Assembly: GCA_026913215.1 (NCBI GenBank)
Contig: JAPTYK010000001.1
Location: 7,658,341 to 7,722,340 of the forward strand
DNA: 64,000 nt
Direction of reading: 5' to 3'
Source: Streptomyces diastatochromogenes
Lineage (GTDB): Bacteria > Actinomycetota > Actinomycetes > Streptomycetales > Streptomycetaceae
Part shown: positions 8,580 to 17,762 of the stretch, piece by piece
Layout of the letters: each line of letters starts with the position of its first letter
Position numbering within the stretch: the stretch's first letter is position 1
Notes under the pieces: generated by a model
What the model saw: the letters and a program-made list of their open reading frames with translations, nothing else
Database searches by the model: none
What the model was told of the DNA's origin: nothing
Position numbers and translations under genes: made by a program

Positions 8580-9581
8580 TCAGCGGCTGAGGGCGGACAT
8601 CTCCGCGTCCGGATAGCGGTTGCCGGCCGTGACCCCGTACGGGGCGATGGCGTCGATCGCCGCCAGCACGTCGGCCGACAGCTCCAGGCCGGCCGCGGAG
8701 ACGTTCTCCTCCAGGTAGGTGCGCCGCTTGGTGCCGGGGATGGCGACGACGTCCTCGCCGCGGGAGAGCACCCAGGCCAGCGCCAGGCGCACGACGGTGG
8801 TGTCGGCCGCGGCGGCCAGGTCGATGAGCTGGTCGACGACCGGCAGGTTGCGGCGGATGTTCTCGTCCTTGAACCGCGGGGCGATGCGCCGGAAGTCCAG
8901 GCCCTCGGGAATGTCGGAGGTGCCGCGGATCGTGCCGGTCAGAAAACCGCGGCCGAGCGGGCTGTAGGCCACGAAACCGATGCCGAGCTCGCGCACGGTG
9001 TCCAGCACGCCGTTGACCTCGACGTCCCGGGTGAACAGCGAGTACTCGGTCTGCACGGCGGTCAGCGGGTGCACCGCGTGCGCCCGGCGGATGGTCGCCG
9101 GACCCGCCTCGGAGATCCCCAGGTGCCGGACGAGCCCGGCCCGCACCAGTTCGGCGAGCGCGCCGAAGCTCTCCTCCACCGGCACGTCCGGGTCGACCCG
9201 GTGCAGGTAGTACAGGTCCAGGTGGTCGGTGCCCAGCCGGCGCAGGGTTCCCTCGATCGACCGGCGGATGTAGTCGGGACGGCCGTTGATCCGCCACGTC
9301 AGCTGCCCGTCGTCGCCGATCTCGTTGCCGACCTTGGAGGCGAGCACCACCTTCTCGCGCCGCCCGGCGATGGCGCGGCCGATCAGCTCCTCGTTGGTGT
9401 GCGGGCCGTACATGTCGGCCGTGTCCAGCAGGTTGACACCGAGCTCCAGCGCCCGGTCGATGGTGGCCAGCGCCTCGGCCGCGTCCGCGTTGCCGTACCC
9501 GAACGTCATGCCCATGCAGCCCAGGCCCTGGGCCGGGACCTGCAGTCCGGGCGTGCCCAGCGTGCGGTGCTTGATTGCCAC
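8580..9581 (-). CDS. Aldo/keto reductase
   Basis: 333 residues of the AKR (TIM-barrel) family, starting at GTG 9581 with a strong CTGGAGGAATCAC ribosome site. Motifs: LGCMGMTFGYG, the catalytic NLLDTADMYGPHTNEELIGRA (Asp, Tyr), the lysine in VVLASKVG, the His in LDLYYLHRVDP, and AIPGTKRRTYLEEN near the C-terminus. It reduces carbonyls with NADPH. In this operon it could set a polyketide ketone or act on a pathway intermediate. Some AKRs also act as sugar 3-ketoreductases, but that job is already covered by the Gfo/Idh gene. The start was chosen by the ribosome site; the frame is open further upstream. Confidence 0.88.
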   Translation of the reverse strand: MAIKHRTLGTPGLQVPAQGLGCMGMTFGYGNADAAEALATIDRALELGVNLLDTADMYGPHTNEELIGRAIAGRREKVVLASKVGNEIGDDGQLTWRINGRPDYIRRSIEGTLRRLGTDHLDLYYLHRVDPDVPVEESFGALAELVRAGLVRHLGISEAGPATIRRAHAVHPLTAVQTEYSLFTRDVEVNGVLDTVRELGIGFVAYSPLGRGFLTGTIRGTSDIPEGLDFRRIAPRFKDENIRRNLPVVDQLIDLAAAADTTVVRLALAWVLSRGEDVVAIPGTKRRTYLEENVSAAGLELSADVLAAIDAIAPYGVTAGNRYPDAEMSALSR

Positions 9582-9679
9582 GTGATTCCTCCAGGAGCTG
9601 CGTCTCAGCACTGAGGCGACTTGAGAAGACTTCGGCGAAGACGTCGGCGAAGACGTCGGTGAACAGGGGCGGCGGCCGG

Positions 9680-10777
9680 TCAGGCCGCCGGCGGGGCCTG
9701 CCAGGTCAGCGACAGGCCGGTGTAGATGTACCGGCTGGCCTCGATGCCCAGCAGCACCACCCGGTCGCCGGGCTTGATGCGGCCCGAGGTCCAGCCCGCG
9801 TCCAGCGACAGCGGCACCGCGGCCGAACCGGTGGCCCCCACCTCGGCGAGGTTCTCCACGATCCGCCCGTCGAGCGCCCGGATTTCCTCGGCGGACAGGC
9901 CCGCGGACTCGAACTCGTCGGCGAAGTAGTCGGCGTTGCCCTCCGGCAGCACGATCGCGTCGAACTCGCCGAGCGCCCGGCCGTCCTTGCGGGCCATCTC
10001 CTGGATCGCCCGGACGAACACCTGCGGCCCGAACGTGGTGGTGCCGGGCACGTCGATCTTCATCTGGATCAGCTGCTTGCGGCGCAGCTGCTCGGCCTGC
10101 GGCACGTCCGTACCGCCGCCGACGATCTCCATGCCGGGCTTGCGCAGACCGCCCACACAGGCGTTGACGAACGCGAACTCGTCCGCCGGCGCCTCGCCCG
10201 CGGGCTCGGCCCGCAGCACCACCGCGCCCGCCCCGTCGCCGAAGGTGTACAGCGTCAGGCGGTCGCGCATCCGCACCCGCGCCGGGTCCTTGCCCAGGAA
10301 GTGCGGCGCCAGCACCGGCGATCCGGCCTCGCTGCCCACCACCAGCGCGGTGCGCGCGGTGCCGTCGGCCAGCTGCCGCCGGGCCAGGTCCAGGGCCTGC
10401 ACCCAGCCCGCGCACGCCCCGCGGATCTCGATCGCGGCGACGCTCTCCAGACCCAGGTAGTGCTGCAGGGTGGTGGCCACGTTGGGCAGCGTGTACTCCG
10501 GCGTCGCCGTGCACACCACGATCAGGTCGAGCTCCCCGGGCTCCACCCCGGCCCGCTGAAGGGCCTGCCGGGAGGCCCGCTCGGCCATCCGGCTGTTGTT
10601 GATCCGGTGCTCGCCGGTGACCGGGTCGATCATCCAGTACCGGGTCTTGACCTGGATGCCCTCCAGGACGTCGTCCGGCAGCGGCCCGACGTACTTCTCC
10701 AGCGTGGCGTTGTCCAGCGGCTCACCGGGCACATAGGCACCGGTCGAAAGGATCTTCACATCGTAGGCGGTGGTCAT
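9680..10777 (-). CDS. KSIII-like (FabH-fold) enzyme with altered active site
   Basis: 365 residues starting at ATG 10777, overlapping the upstream stop (ATGA). The fold is clear: VKILSTGAYVPGEPLDN, IRGACAGWVQALDLARRQL with the catalytic Cys, TFGDGAGAVVL, and GDRVVLLGIEASRYIYTG at the end. The canonical FabH triad is Cys-His-Asn. Here Cys is kept, but the HQAN position reads PEGNADYF (Glu in place of His) and the NTG(A)S position reads EVGATGSA (Ala in place of Asn). Decarboxylative condensation is therefore doubtful. KSIII homologues with altered His/Asn are known to act as acyltransferases or starter-loading enzymes (CerJ- and DpsC-like groups), which fits its place beside two KS pairs. Confidence 0.85.
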   Translation of the reverse strand: MTTAYDVKILSTGAYVPGEPLDNATLEKYVGPLPDDVLEGIQVKTRYWMIDPVTGEHRINNSRMAERASRQALQRAGVEPGELDLIVVCTATPEYTLPNVATTLQHYLGLESVAAIEIRGACAGWVQALDLARRQLADGTARTALVVGSEAGSPVLAPHFLGKDPARVRMRDRLTLYTFGDGAGAVVLRAEPAGEAPADEFAFVNACVGGLRKPGMEIVGGGTDVPQAEQLRRKQLIQMKIDVPGTTTFGPQVFVRAIQEMARKDGRALGEFDAIVLPEGNADYFADEFESAGLSAEEIRALDGRIVENLAEVGATGSAAVPLSLDAGWTSGRIKPGDRVVLLGIEASRYIYTGLSLTWQAPPAA

Positions 10778-11869
10778 CGACCGGACTCCGTTGCGGAAAG
10801 AGGGACGGGGGACAGGACGAGCGAGGTGTGGGTGCCGCCCAGGGACGAGCTGTTGACCAGGACCGGACGCGGATCGCCGCCGGTGCGCCAGGCGCCGACG
10901 GCCAGCACCGCCGACAGGTGGGCGCCCGCGCCGACCGGCTCGCCCAGAACCCGCTTGGGGCCTCGATCCGCACCCCGCCCGGCCCGAACACCCGGTCCAC
11001 CGCGGCCTGTTCGGGACGGTCGACGGCCGCGAGACCCGCCGCGCTCGCCCACACCGCCCCGACCTGCCGCGGGGCGAGCCCGGCACGCTCCAGCGCCTGG
11101 CGCATCGCCCGCTCCACCCCGCCGCCCGACGCGTCCCAGCGGCCGATGCCGCACGCGTCGGAAGCGGTCGCGTGCCCCAGCACCACGGCGTGGACCGTCG
11201 CCCCGCGCCGCTCGGCGCTCGACCGGCGCTCCAGCACCAGCGCGATGCCGGCCTCGGCCAGCGTGTACCGGCGCCCGGAGGCCGAACCGAACAGCGGGAT
11301 GCCGCGGTAGGCGGCCAGCGTGGCCGGCGAGAACGCCTCCACCGCCGGCACCAGCAGCCGCTCGGCACGCCCGGCCCGCAGCATGTCGTAGGCCACGCCC
11401 AGCGCCGCGGCGCCCGCCGCGTGCCCCGACGTCAGCGTCGACGTCGGACCCCGGGTGCCCAGCGCCATGGCCACATGACCGGCCGCACCGCTGTACACGG
11501 TGTTGGTGAACACCGCCGGGTTGGCCTCCCTGGCGCCCTCGGACAGCACCGGAACGGTGAACCGCTCGCTGCTCTCCATCGGCCCGATCGCGGTGCCCAG
11601 CACCACACCGGTCGCGGCCAGCGCCTCGGCGTCGCCCTCCGCGCCCGCCGCGCCCAGCGCGGCCCGGCACGAGGCGACGGCCAGCTGGGAGACCTTGTCC
11701 ATGCGCCGGCGCTCCTGGGCGTGCCGACGACCGAACGGTCGAACTCGACCCGGGCCACCCGCAGCCCGTCCTCGGCCACGCCCTGCCCGGCCCCGGCCGC
11801 GTACGCCTCCCACAACGCCTCGGGACCCTCACCGGCCGGGGTGATCACACCGAAGCCGGTCACCACCAC
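10774..11869 (-). CDS. Chain-length-factor-like KS partner (pair 2), no active-site Cys
   Basis: FabF-fold protein assembled over two frameshifts (about 11,720 and 10,970). It begins VVVTGFGVITPAGEGPEALWEA from the GTG cluster at 11,864-11,869 and ends VNSSSLGGTHTSLVLSP. At the nucleophile position, where KS enzymes read TACxxG, it has LTSGHAAG, so Cys is replaced by His. The HGTGT loop has become ASAAGLAAVD, and the second His (TGHxxGAAG) has become GEPVGAGAH. All three catalytic residues are gone, as in KS-beta/CLF subunits, though classical CLFs have Gln at the Cys site. It likely pairs with the KS just upstream to set chain length. In the sequence as given its frame is continuous with that KS across the junction. 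Confidence 0.8.
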
Positions 11870-13134
11870 CTCGTCCGCGCCCAGCGCGGGGGCCGGGGCA
11901 CCGGGACCGCCGGGGCGGGCGAAGGCGACGGTCGCGTTCGCGCCGGCGAAACCGAAGTTGTTCGACAGCGCGGTGTCCAGGACCATCGGCCGGCCCGTGC
12001 CGCCACCGGGTCGAGACCGCACTGCGGATCGGCCTGCGTGAACGACGCCGTGGGCGGCGCTATTTGGTCGCGCAGCGCCAGCACCGTCACGACGCCCTCC
12101 ACCGCGCCGGCCGCGCCCAGCAGATGACCGATCATCGACTTGGTGCTGGACAGCGCGACCTTCTCGGCCGCCCCGCCCAGCGCGGCACGCACCGCGTTGC
12201 TCTCCGCCGAGTCGTTCTTCTCCGTACCCGTGCCGTGCCCGTTGACGTACCGGATGTCCTCGGGGGACAGCCCCGAGGAGGCCAGCGCCGCACGGATCGC
12301 CCGCGCCGCGCCCTCGCCCTCGGGATGCGGCGCCGTCGGATGGTGGCCGTCGGCCGACAGGCCGTAGCCCAGCACCTCGGCCACCACCGGCGCACCGGTG
12401 CGCTCCGCGGCCTCCTTCGACAGCAGCACGAGCATCCCGCCGCCCTCGCCCAGCGTCAGCCCCGACCGGTCCTTCGAATAGGGGGCCGCGGGCTTGGGGG
12501 AGAGCGACCACAGACTGCTGAACCCGGCGAACGCCGACTCGGTGAAGGCGTCACTGCCGCCCACCAGCATCGCGTCGGCCGCCCCCGCCCGGATCACCTC
12601 CAGCGCGTGGGCGAGCGCGTGCGCACTGGCGGCACACGCCGTGTTGGCGCTGAACACCGGCCCCTTCAGACCGAAAGCGGCCGACAGCGCCTCCGCGCCG
12701 CCTGCGGCGGCACGAAGGTGTAGCGCCGCCAGTCCGGCGTGCCGCCCCCGCCGCCTCACGCAGCGCCAGCTCGGCACTGCGCCAGCCGCCGTGGCAGGTG
12801 CCGTAGGCCACCCCCACCGCTCGGCCGGGATGTCCGTGCCCACCCGCAGCTTCGAGGCGGCCATGGCCTCCTCGGCGGCGGCCAGCGCGAAATCGACCGC
12901 CCGGTCACGCGCCGCCGAGCCCGCCGCGTAGTCGTACCTGGGCGCGCACGGCTCGGTGATCTCGCCGCCCAGCGTGGTCTGGTAGTGGTCCATGGGCAGG
13001 GCGCGCACGGGCGAGATCGCCACCCGCCCGGCGCGCACCGCCTCCCACAGGACCTCGGCCGAACCGCCGTGCGGGGTGATCGCCCCCACGGAGGCCACCA
13101 CCACGCCGACGGGCTGATCGGGAACGTCACTCAT
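11860..13134 (-). CDS. Beta-ketoacyl-ACP synthase (KS-alpha-like, pair 2)
   Basis: FabF-type KS starting at ATG 13134 (MSDVPDQPVGVVVASVGAITPHGG). The full triad is visible: Cys in NTACAASAHALAHAL, His in NGHGTGTEKNDSAE, His in KSMIGHLLGAAGA. It carries out decarboxylative Claisen condensation with malonyl-ACP. Frameshifts lie near 12,715-12,830 and 12,005. After the second, the C-terminus reads TALSNNFGFAGANATVAFARP. The stop TGA at 11,860-11,862 overlaps the next gene's GTG starts but is in the frame before the last shift. In the frame that encodes the C-terminus there is no stop, so either another base is missing in the Gly/Pro-rich linker or the two KS domains are fused. Confidence 0.82.
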   Translation of the reverse strand: MSDVPDQPVGVVVASVGAITPHGGSAEVLWEAVRAGRVAISPVRALPMDHYQTTLGGEITEPCAPRYDYAAGSAARDRAVDFALAAAEEAMAASKLRVGTDIPAERWGWPTAPATAAGAVPSWRCVRRRGRHAGLAALHLRAAAGGAEALSAAFGLKGPVFSANTACAASAHALAHALEVIRAGAADAMLVGGSDAFTESAFAGFSSLWSLSPKPAAPYSKDRSGLTLGEGGGMLVLLSKEAAERTGAPVVAEVLGYGLSADGHHPTAPHPEGEGAARAIRAALASSGLSPEDIRYVNGHGTGTEKNDSAESNAVRAALGGAAEKVALSSTKSMIGHLLGAAGAVEGVVTVLALRDQIAPPTASFTQADPQCGLDPVAARAGRWSWTPRCRTTSVSPARTRPSPSPAPAVPVPRPPRWARTRWW

Positions 13135-13173
13135 CGCGTCTGCTTCCTTCTCTGCACGGAGCCCTCCGGCCGC

Positions 13174-14475
13174 TCACGCCGGCCGGGACAGGGTCAGGGC
13201 CACGGCCTGCCCCTCGATGCCCCGGGCCAGCGCCATCGCGTGCGAGGGCCGGGTCTCCCGGGCACTGCCGCGGACGTGGTCCAGGGCGCACGCCGGGTCG
13301 GGATCGTCGAGGTTGAGCGTCGCGGGCACCACCCCGTGGTGCAGCGCCAGCGCGGACACCGCCGCGTTCAGCGCGCCGCCGCCGCCGACGAGGTGACCGG
13401 TCTGCGGCTTGGGCGTGCTGACCGGCACCGAGGAGACGGCCCCGCCCAGCGCGGCCCGCAGCGCGACCGCCTCGCTCACGTCGCCCAGCCGGGTCCCCGA
13501 CCCGTCCGAGGCGATGTAGCCCAGGTCGCCGGCCGACAGCCGGGCGTCCTCCAGCGAACGCCGCACCGCCCGGGCGAGCCCGCGGCCCTCGGGGTCCGCC
13601 GCCGGCGGCGTGCGCCCGTCGTGCCCGGCACCGTAACCGGTGATCTCGGCGTAGATCCGGGCCCCGCGCGCCAGCGCCGCCTGCTTCTCCTCCAGCACCA
13701 GCAGCGCCGCGCCCTCCCCGGGCAGCCCGCCGCTGCGGTCCCGGTCGTAGGGCCGGTACGCCTGCTGCCCGCGCTCGTTGCGGGTGGTCAGGATCCCCAG
13801 CCGGTCCAGCAGCGTCATCGACCACCAGCTGGTGGCGTCGTCGTAGCCGCCGGCGAGCGCCACGTCCGCGTCCCCGCGGCGCACCGCGCGCATGGCCCGG
13901 CCGATCGCGGTGGCGCCGGCGTCCGCGTACCCGGCGAAGAACGTGCTGGAACCCCGGATGCCGTAGGTCTGCGAGATGGTGAACACCGCGCCGGCCGGCA
14001 GCCCCTCGACGAAGAACAGCGGCGGCATGATCACATCACCGTGCCGGGCCAGGTGCTCCAGATCGGCCGTGCCGTCCGGGCGGCGGATCACCTTCAGTTC
14101 CTCGATCAGCTGCTCCATGCGGCCCAGCGACTTGTTGCCGCCCAGATACAGTCCCGTGCGGTAGCCCAGCTCGTCGCCGCCGGACTGCTTGTGCGCCAGG
14201 CCCGCGTCGTCCAGCGCGATCCGGGCCGCGGCCATCGCCAGGCGGTCACCGCGGTTGACGGTGCGCAGCTGCCGTTTGGTGGCGTACTTGGTGGCGTCGA
14301 AGTCGGCGATCTCACCGCCGAGCCGGGTCTGCAGCGGCGACGGATCGTACGCCTCGATGGGACCGATGCCGCTCTCGCCGGCCACCAGCGCCTTCCAGTT
14401 GGCCTCCGGGCCCTCGCCCAGGGCGGTCACCAGGCCGATGCCGCTGATGACGACCTGACGTCCGCTGCCGCTCAT
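13174..14475 (-). CDS. Chain-length-factor-like KS partner (pair 1), no active-site Cys
   Basis: 433 residues, intact, starting MSGSGRQVVISGIGLVTALGE. The nucleophile elbow reads STFFAGYADAGATAIG, so Cys is replaced by Tyr. The HGTGT loop is SDGSGTR (His to Asp), while the second His is kept in PQTGHLVGGGG. The GEGAALLVLEE and GTRLGD segments and the overall FabF length are normal. Loss of the nucleophile beside an intact KS is the pattern of KS-beta/CLF subunits, which shape the chain-length pocket and may decarboxylate malonyl-ACP. The gene follows the KS of pair 1 by 28 bases. Confidence 0.85.
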   Translation of the reverse strand: MSGSGRQVVISGIGLVTALGEGPEANWKALVAGESGIGPIEAYDPSPLQTRLGGEIADFDATKYATKRQLRTVNRGDRLAMAAARIALDDAGLAHKQSGGDELGYRTGLYLGGNKSLGRMEQLIEELKVIRRPDGTADLEHLARHGDVIMPPLFFVEGLPAGAVFTISQTYGIRGSSTFFAGYADAGATAIGRAMRAVRRGDADVALAGGYDDATSWWSMTLLDRLGILTTRNERGQQAYRPYDRDRSGGLPGEGAALLVLEEKQAALARGARIYAEITGYGAGHDGRTPPAADPEGRGLARAVRRSLEDARLSAGDLGYIASDGSGTRLGDVSEAVALRAALGGAVSSVPVSTPKPQTGHLVGGGGALNAAVSALALHHGVVPATLNLDDPDPACALDHVRGSARETRPSHAMALARGIEGQAVALTLSRPA

Positions 14476-14503
14476 CGCGCTCCTCCGTGTCGCTGTCGGG
14501 TCG

Positions 14504-15773
14504 TCATCGCTTCTCCTCGTAACGCCCCACGACCAGACCGACGTTGGTGCCGCCGAACGCGAACGCGTTGACCAGGGCGTGCCGCACCTCCTGCCGGCGC
14601 GCCGTGTTCGGCACGAAGTCCAGGCCCAGGCGCCGGTCGGGCGTCTCCTGGTTGATGGTCGGCGGCACCACCCCGTGGTTGATCGCCCCGACCGCCGTCA
14701 GCAGGCTCAGCGCCGCCGACGCCGCCGTCAGATGACCGGTCATCGACTTCGGCGAGCTGATCAGCAGCCGCTCCGCGGCGTCGCCGAACACCTTCCTGAT
14801 CGCCGTGGTCTCCGACAGGTCGTTGCCCGGTGCTGGTGCCGTGCGCCACGACGTAGTCGATGTCGCCCGGCTCAAGACCGGCGTCCGCGATCGCCGCCGC
14901 GATCGACTCGATCGCACCGCTGCCGTCCGGCGGGGAGTCCGTCATCCGCCAGGCGTTCAGGCTCGTGCCGTAGCCCAGCACCTCGGCCAGGATGTGCGCC
15001 CCGCGCGCCCGCGCCGCCTCCAGCTCCTCCAGGACCAGCACCACGCCGCCCTCGCCGAGGACGAACCCGGAACGCTGGTCGTCGAAGGGCCGGCTGGCCC
15101 GCTGCGGATCGTCGTTGTACTCCTTCGTCAGCGCGCCCAGCAGCCCGAAGCACAGCACGTCGAGCCAGGTCGTCAACGAGTCGTAGCCGCCCGCGAGCAT
15201 CAGCGTCGCGTCACCCTCCTGCAGGGTGCGAAACGCCTCGCCGACCGCGTGCCCGGAAGCCGAGCACGCGGTGGACACCCCCAGCATCGGGCCGGTCGCG
15301 TCCAGCATCCGGGCCATCGCCGCCGACGCGATGTTCTGGCTGTAGGCCAGCGCGTCGGACGGCGCGTACGTGGAGAACGCGTCCGCCCGCCCGGTGGCGT
15401 CGCGCAGCGCGCCGACGTCCACCAGCCACTGCAGATCCGGCCGGTCCACACAGGCGCCCATGGCCACACCCATGTCCGCGCCGTCGTAGGTGTCCTTGTC
15501 CACGCCCGCGTCGCGCAGCGCCTCCCAGGCCGCACCCACCCCGAAGGTCCCCGGCCGCAGCAGATGCCGCAGACCCACCGAACCGGGCACCACGTCGGCG
15601 AGCCGGAAGTCCTTCACCTCACCGGCGATCGACACGTCGAAACCGGTGGTGTCGATCGTCGTCAGCCGGCCTACCCCGCTGCGCCCCTCGACCAGTCCCC
15701 GCCATGTGCTCGGCGCGTCGTTGCCCAGCGGCGTGACGGCACCCACACCGGTGATGACCACCCTGCGGCTCAT
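14504..15773 (-). CDS. Beta-ketoacyl-ACP synthase (KS-alpha-like, pair 1), frameshift near 14,825
   Basis: FabF-type KS, about 423 residues after correction. It starts MSRRVVITGVGAVTPLGNDAPS at 15,773, 25 bases after the holo-ACP synthase. Catalytic residues are present: Cys in VSTACSASGHAVGEAF, His in VVAHGTST, His in SPKSMTGHLTAAS. The C-terminus NAFAFGGTNVGLVVGRYEEKR is in a different frame; one base is missing just after the HGTST motif. The sequence is closer to FabF and polyene-forming type II KSs than to aromatic KS-alphas. Together with the next gene it makes KS/CLF pair 1. Confidence 0.85.
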
Positions 15774-15798
15774 CGCGGCGCCTCCGTCTCGTCAGGCC

Positions 15799-16238
15799 TC
15801 ATGCCGTTTCGTCTCCTTCTGCTTCTGCCGTGTCCGTGGTGTGGGCGGGTGCGGTGTACGGTGCCGTCGGCTCGCACACCATGACCGCGTGCGCGACGGC
15901 CAGCCCCCCGCTGTGACTCAAAGAGACGTCCAGGGAGGCCATGCCCAGGGACCGGGCGACCGCCTCGACCTCGCCGTACAGCCGCACCCGGGGACGGCCG
16001 GCACGGTCGTTGACGACCTCGATGTCCGTCCACTCCATGCGCGGCCCCATGCCGGTCCCCAGGCTCTTGAGCACCGCCTCTTGGCGGCCCAGCGGCCGGC
16101 GAGATGCTCACCGGCCCGCTTGCGCCGATAGCAGTAGGCCAGCTCACGGGCGGTGAACACCCGCTCGCGCAGCTCGGGCTGAGAGGTCATCAGCTCCTCC
16201 ACCCGCGACACCTCGGCCAGGTCCATGCCGGTGCGCAC
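15799..16238 (-). CDS. Holo-ACP synthase (AcpS-type phosphopantetheinyl transferase), frameshift near 16,080
   Basis: About 146 residues after correcting one missing base in the AAGGAGG stretch near 16,080. The AcpS motifs are clear: RTGMDLAEVSRVEELM (Mg-binding GxDxxE type), RVFTARELAYCYRRKR, and AGRWAAKEAVLKSLGTG (the WxxKEA motif). A GTG at 16,238 gives the best start; the frame is open further upstream into the ACP gene. The enzyme transfers 4'-phosphopantetheine from CoA to the serine of an ACP, most likely the unusual long ACP encoded 50 bases upstream. A dedicated AcpS in the operon suggests the housekeeping enzyme does not serve that ACP well. Confidence 0.82.
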
Positions 16239-16287
16239 CCGCAGCGGCGGCGGGGCGGCACTGTCCGGTGACCGCCCCGCACCCTGC

Positions 16288-16701
16288 CTACGCGGCGGCC
16301 GCGGCGAGGGCGGCACGCTCGGTCACCAGGTCCGTCAGGTTCTGCACGGTGAACAGGGACAGCACCTCGTCGGCCGTGATCTTCCCGGCCAGCTCCTCCA
16401 CGTCGATCTGCGGCAGCGACTTCTTCAGCTGCGCGAGACCGACCTCGTTGATGATGTCGTTCTCGTCGGCGAACTCCTCGTCCGGTATCCCGCCCTGGAG
16501 CAGCTCGGCGATGTCCGCCACCTTGATCTTCACGTCCGCGGCCTTCTCGATCCGAAACAGCACATCGAGCAGGTCGATCGACTCCGCGTCCAGATCGCCC
16601 AGCAGCGTGGCGTCGGGAACGACCTCCTCCAGGTCGAGGCCGAGCGCGTCGGCGACCGCCTCCTGGACGATGGCGCCGAAGTCCTTGTCGTCGTACGACA
16701 T
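16288..16701 (-). CDS. Acyl carrier protein, extended (137 aa)
   Basis: Starts at ATG 16,701 with GAAGGG upstream. The phosphopantetheine serine lies in LLGDLDAESIDLLDVLFRIE (residues about 33-52, Ser about 41), with DAES in place of the usual DSL. The protein is some 50 residues longer than a normal ACP. After helix 2-3 it carries an acidic insert (GGIPDEEFADENDIINEVGLAQLKK) and then TADEVLSLFTVQNLTDLV, which looks like the displaced last ACP helix. Highly acidic overall. It should carry the growing chain for both KS/CLF pairs, being the only discrete ACP seen in the operon. Confidence 0.9.
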   Translation of the reverse strand: MSYDDKDFGAIVQEAVADALGLDLEEVVPDATLLGDLDAESIDLLDVLFRIEKAADVKIKVADIAELLQGGIPDEEFADENDIINEVGLAQLKKSLPQIDVEELAGKITADEVLSLFTVQNLTDLVTERAALAAAAA

Positions 16702-16773
16702 GTCTCTTTTACCCTTCGTAGAATTGCTGGAGAGGAACGGACCGGAGACGAGCGGCCCCCGGTCCGCACGACG

Positions 16774-17762
16774 TCAGGACGCCACCGGCTCCTGCCACGC
16801 CCGCGGCGCCAGTTCGCCGTACAGCGCCGTCAGCCGGCGCGGGTCTCCGGTGGAGCGGGTACGGGCCTCTTCGAGGGTGCGGCGGGCGAGCCCGCTGAGC
16901 ACCCGGCCGGGCCCGATCTCGGTGTACGCGCCCACCGGGTGCCGGGCCGCCGTGCGCAGCACCTCGACCCAGCGGACCGGGCCGGTGAGCTGACGGCGCA
17001 GCAGCTCCCTGGCCTCCTCGCCCGACCCGATGTAGGTGCCGGTGACCGAGCTGATCACCGGCAGCACCGGATCGGCGAACGGATGGGCGGCGAGCGCCCG
17101 GGTGAACTCCTCCTCCACCGCCGACATCAGCGAGCAGTGGAACGGCGCCCCCACGTCCAGCCGCACGACCTTCTCGGCACCGGCGTCCAGCGCCGTGCGG
17201 CCCGCCGCCTCCACGGCCCGCTCGTGCCCCGAGATGACCGTCTGCAGCGGCTCGTTGTAGTTCGCGACCTGCACCAGGCCCACCGACCCGGCACTGTCGC
17301 AGGCGGCGAGGACCTTCTCCGCGGGCAGACCCAGCACGGCCGCCATCGCGCCGGGCACCTCACGGGCCACCTCGCCCATCAGCCGGCCGCGCAGCCGCAC
17401 CAGCTGCAGGGCCGACTCCAGGGACAGCACCCCGGCGGCCACCAGCGCCGGATACTCGCCCAGGCTGTGGCCCGCCGTCGCCGCCGCCGGTAGCCGGCCG
17501 ACCGCAGCAGCTCCCACACGGCCAGGCTGGTGGTGGCGATCGCCGGCTGGGTGATCTCGGTACGGGCGAGCTCCTCGGCGCTGCCGGTCACACAGATCTG
17601 CGACAGCGGCAGCCCCAGGATCTCGTCGGCACGGGCGAACAGCCGCCGCGCCGAGGGATGGGCGTCCAGCAGGTGCCCGGCCATGCCGGGCCGCTGCGAT
17701 CCCTGTCCGGGGAACATGGCCAGGCAGCCGGTGTCACCGCCGGGGCCGGTCCAACCGGTCAT
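16774..17762 (-). CDS. Malonyl-CoA:ACP transacylase (FabD-like), frameshift near 17,485
   Basis: About 329 residues. Motifs: MFPGQGSQRPGMAGHL at the N-terminus, ITQPAIATTSLAVWELL, the nucleophile GHSLGEYPALVAAG, VQVANYNEPLQTVISG, and GAPFHCSLM with the catalytic His. The active-site surroundings fit malonyl specificity. One base is missing in the GCC-rich stretch near 17,485, just before GHSLGE. It loads malonyl units onto the ACP encoded 72 bases downstream. Its start overlaps the end of the epsilon-subunit gene, indicating translational coupling. Confidence 0.88.

Noticed and set aside
7107..9614. 835-aa plus-strand open frame
   Set aside because: It lies antisense to the monooxygenase and aldo/keto reductase and consists of shadow codons.
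13174..14475. Calling the Cys-less KS genes inactive pseudogenes
   Set aside because: They are full length, in-frame over most of their length and paired with intact KS genes, which fits chain-length-factor subunits.
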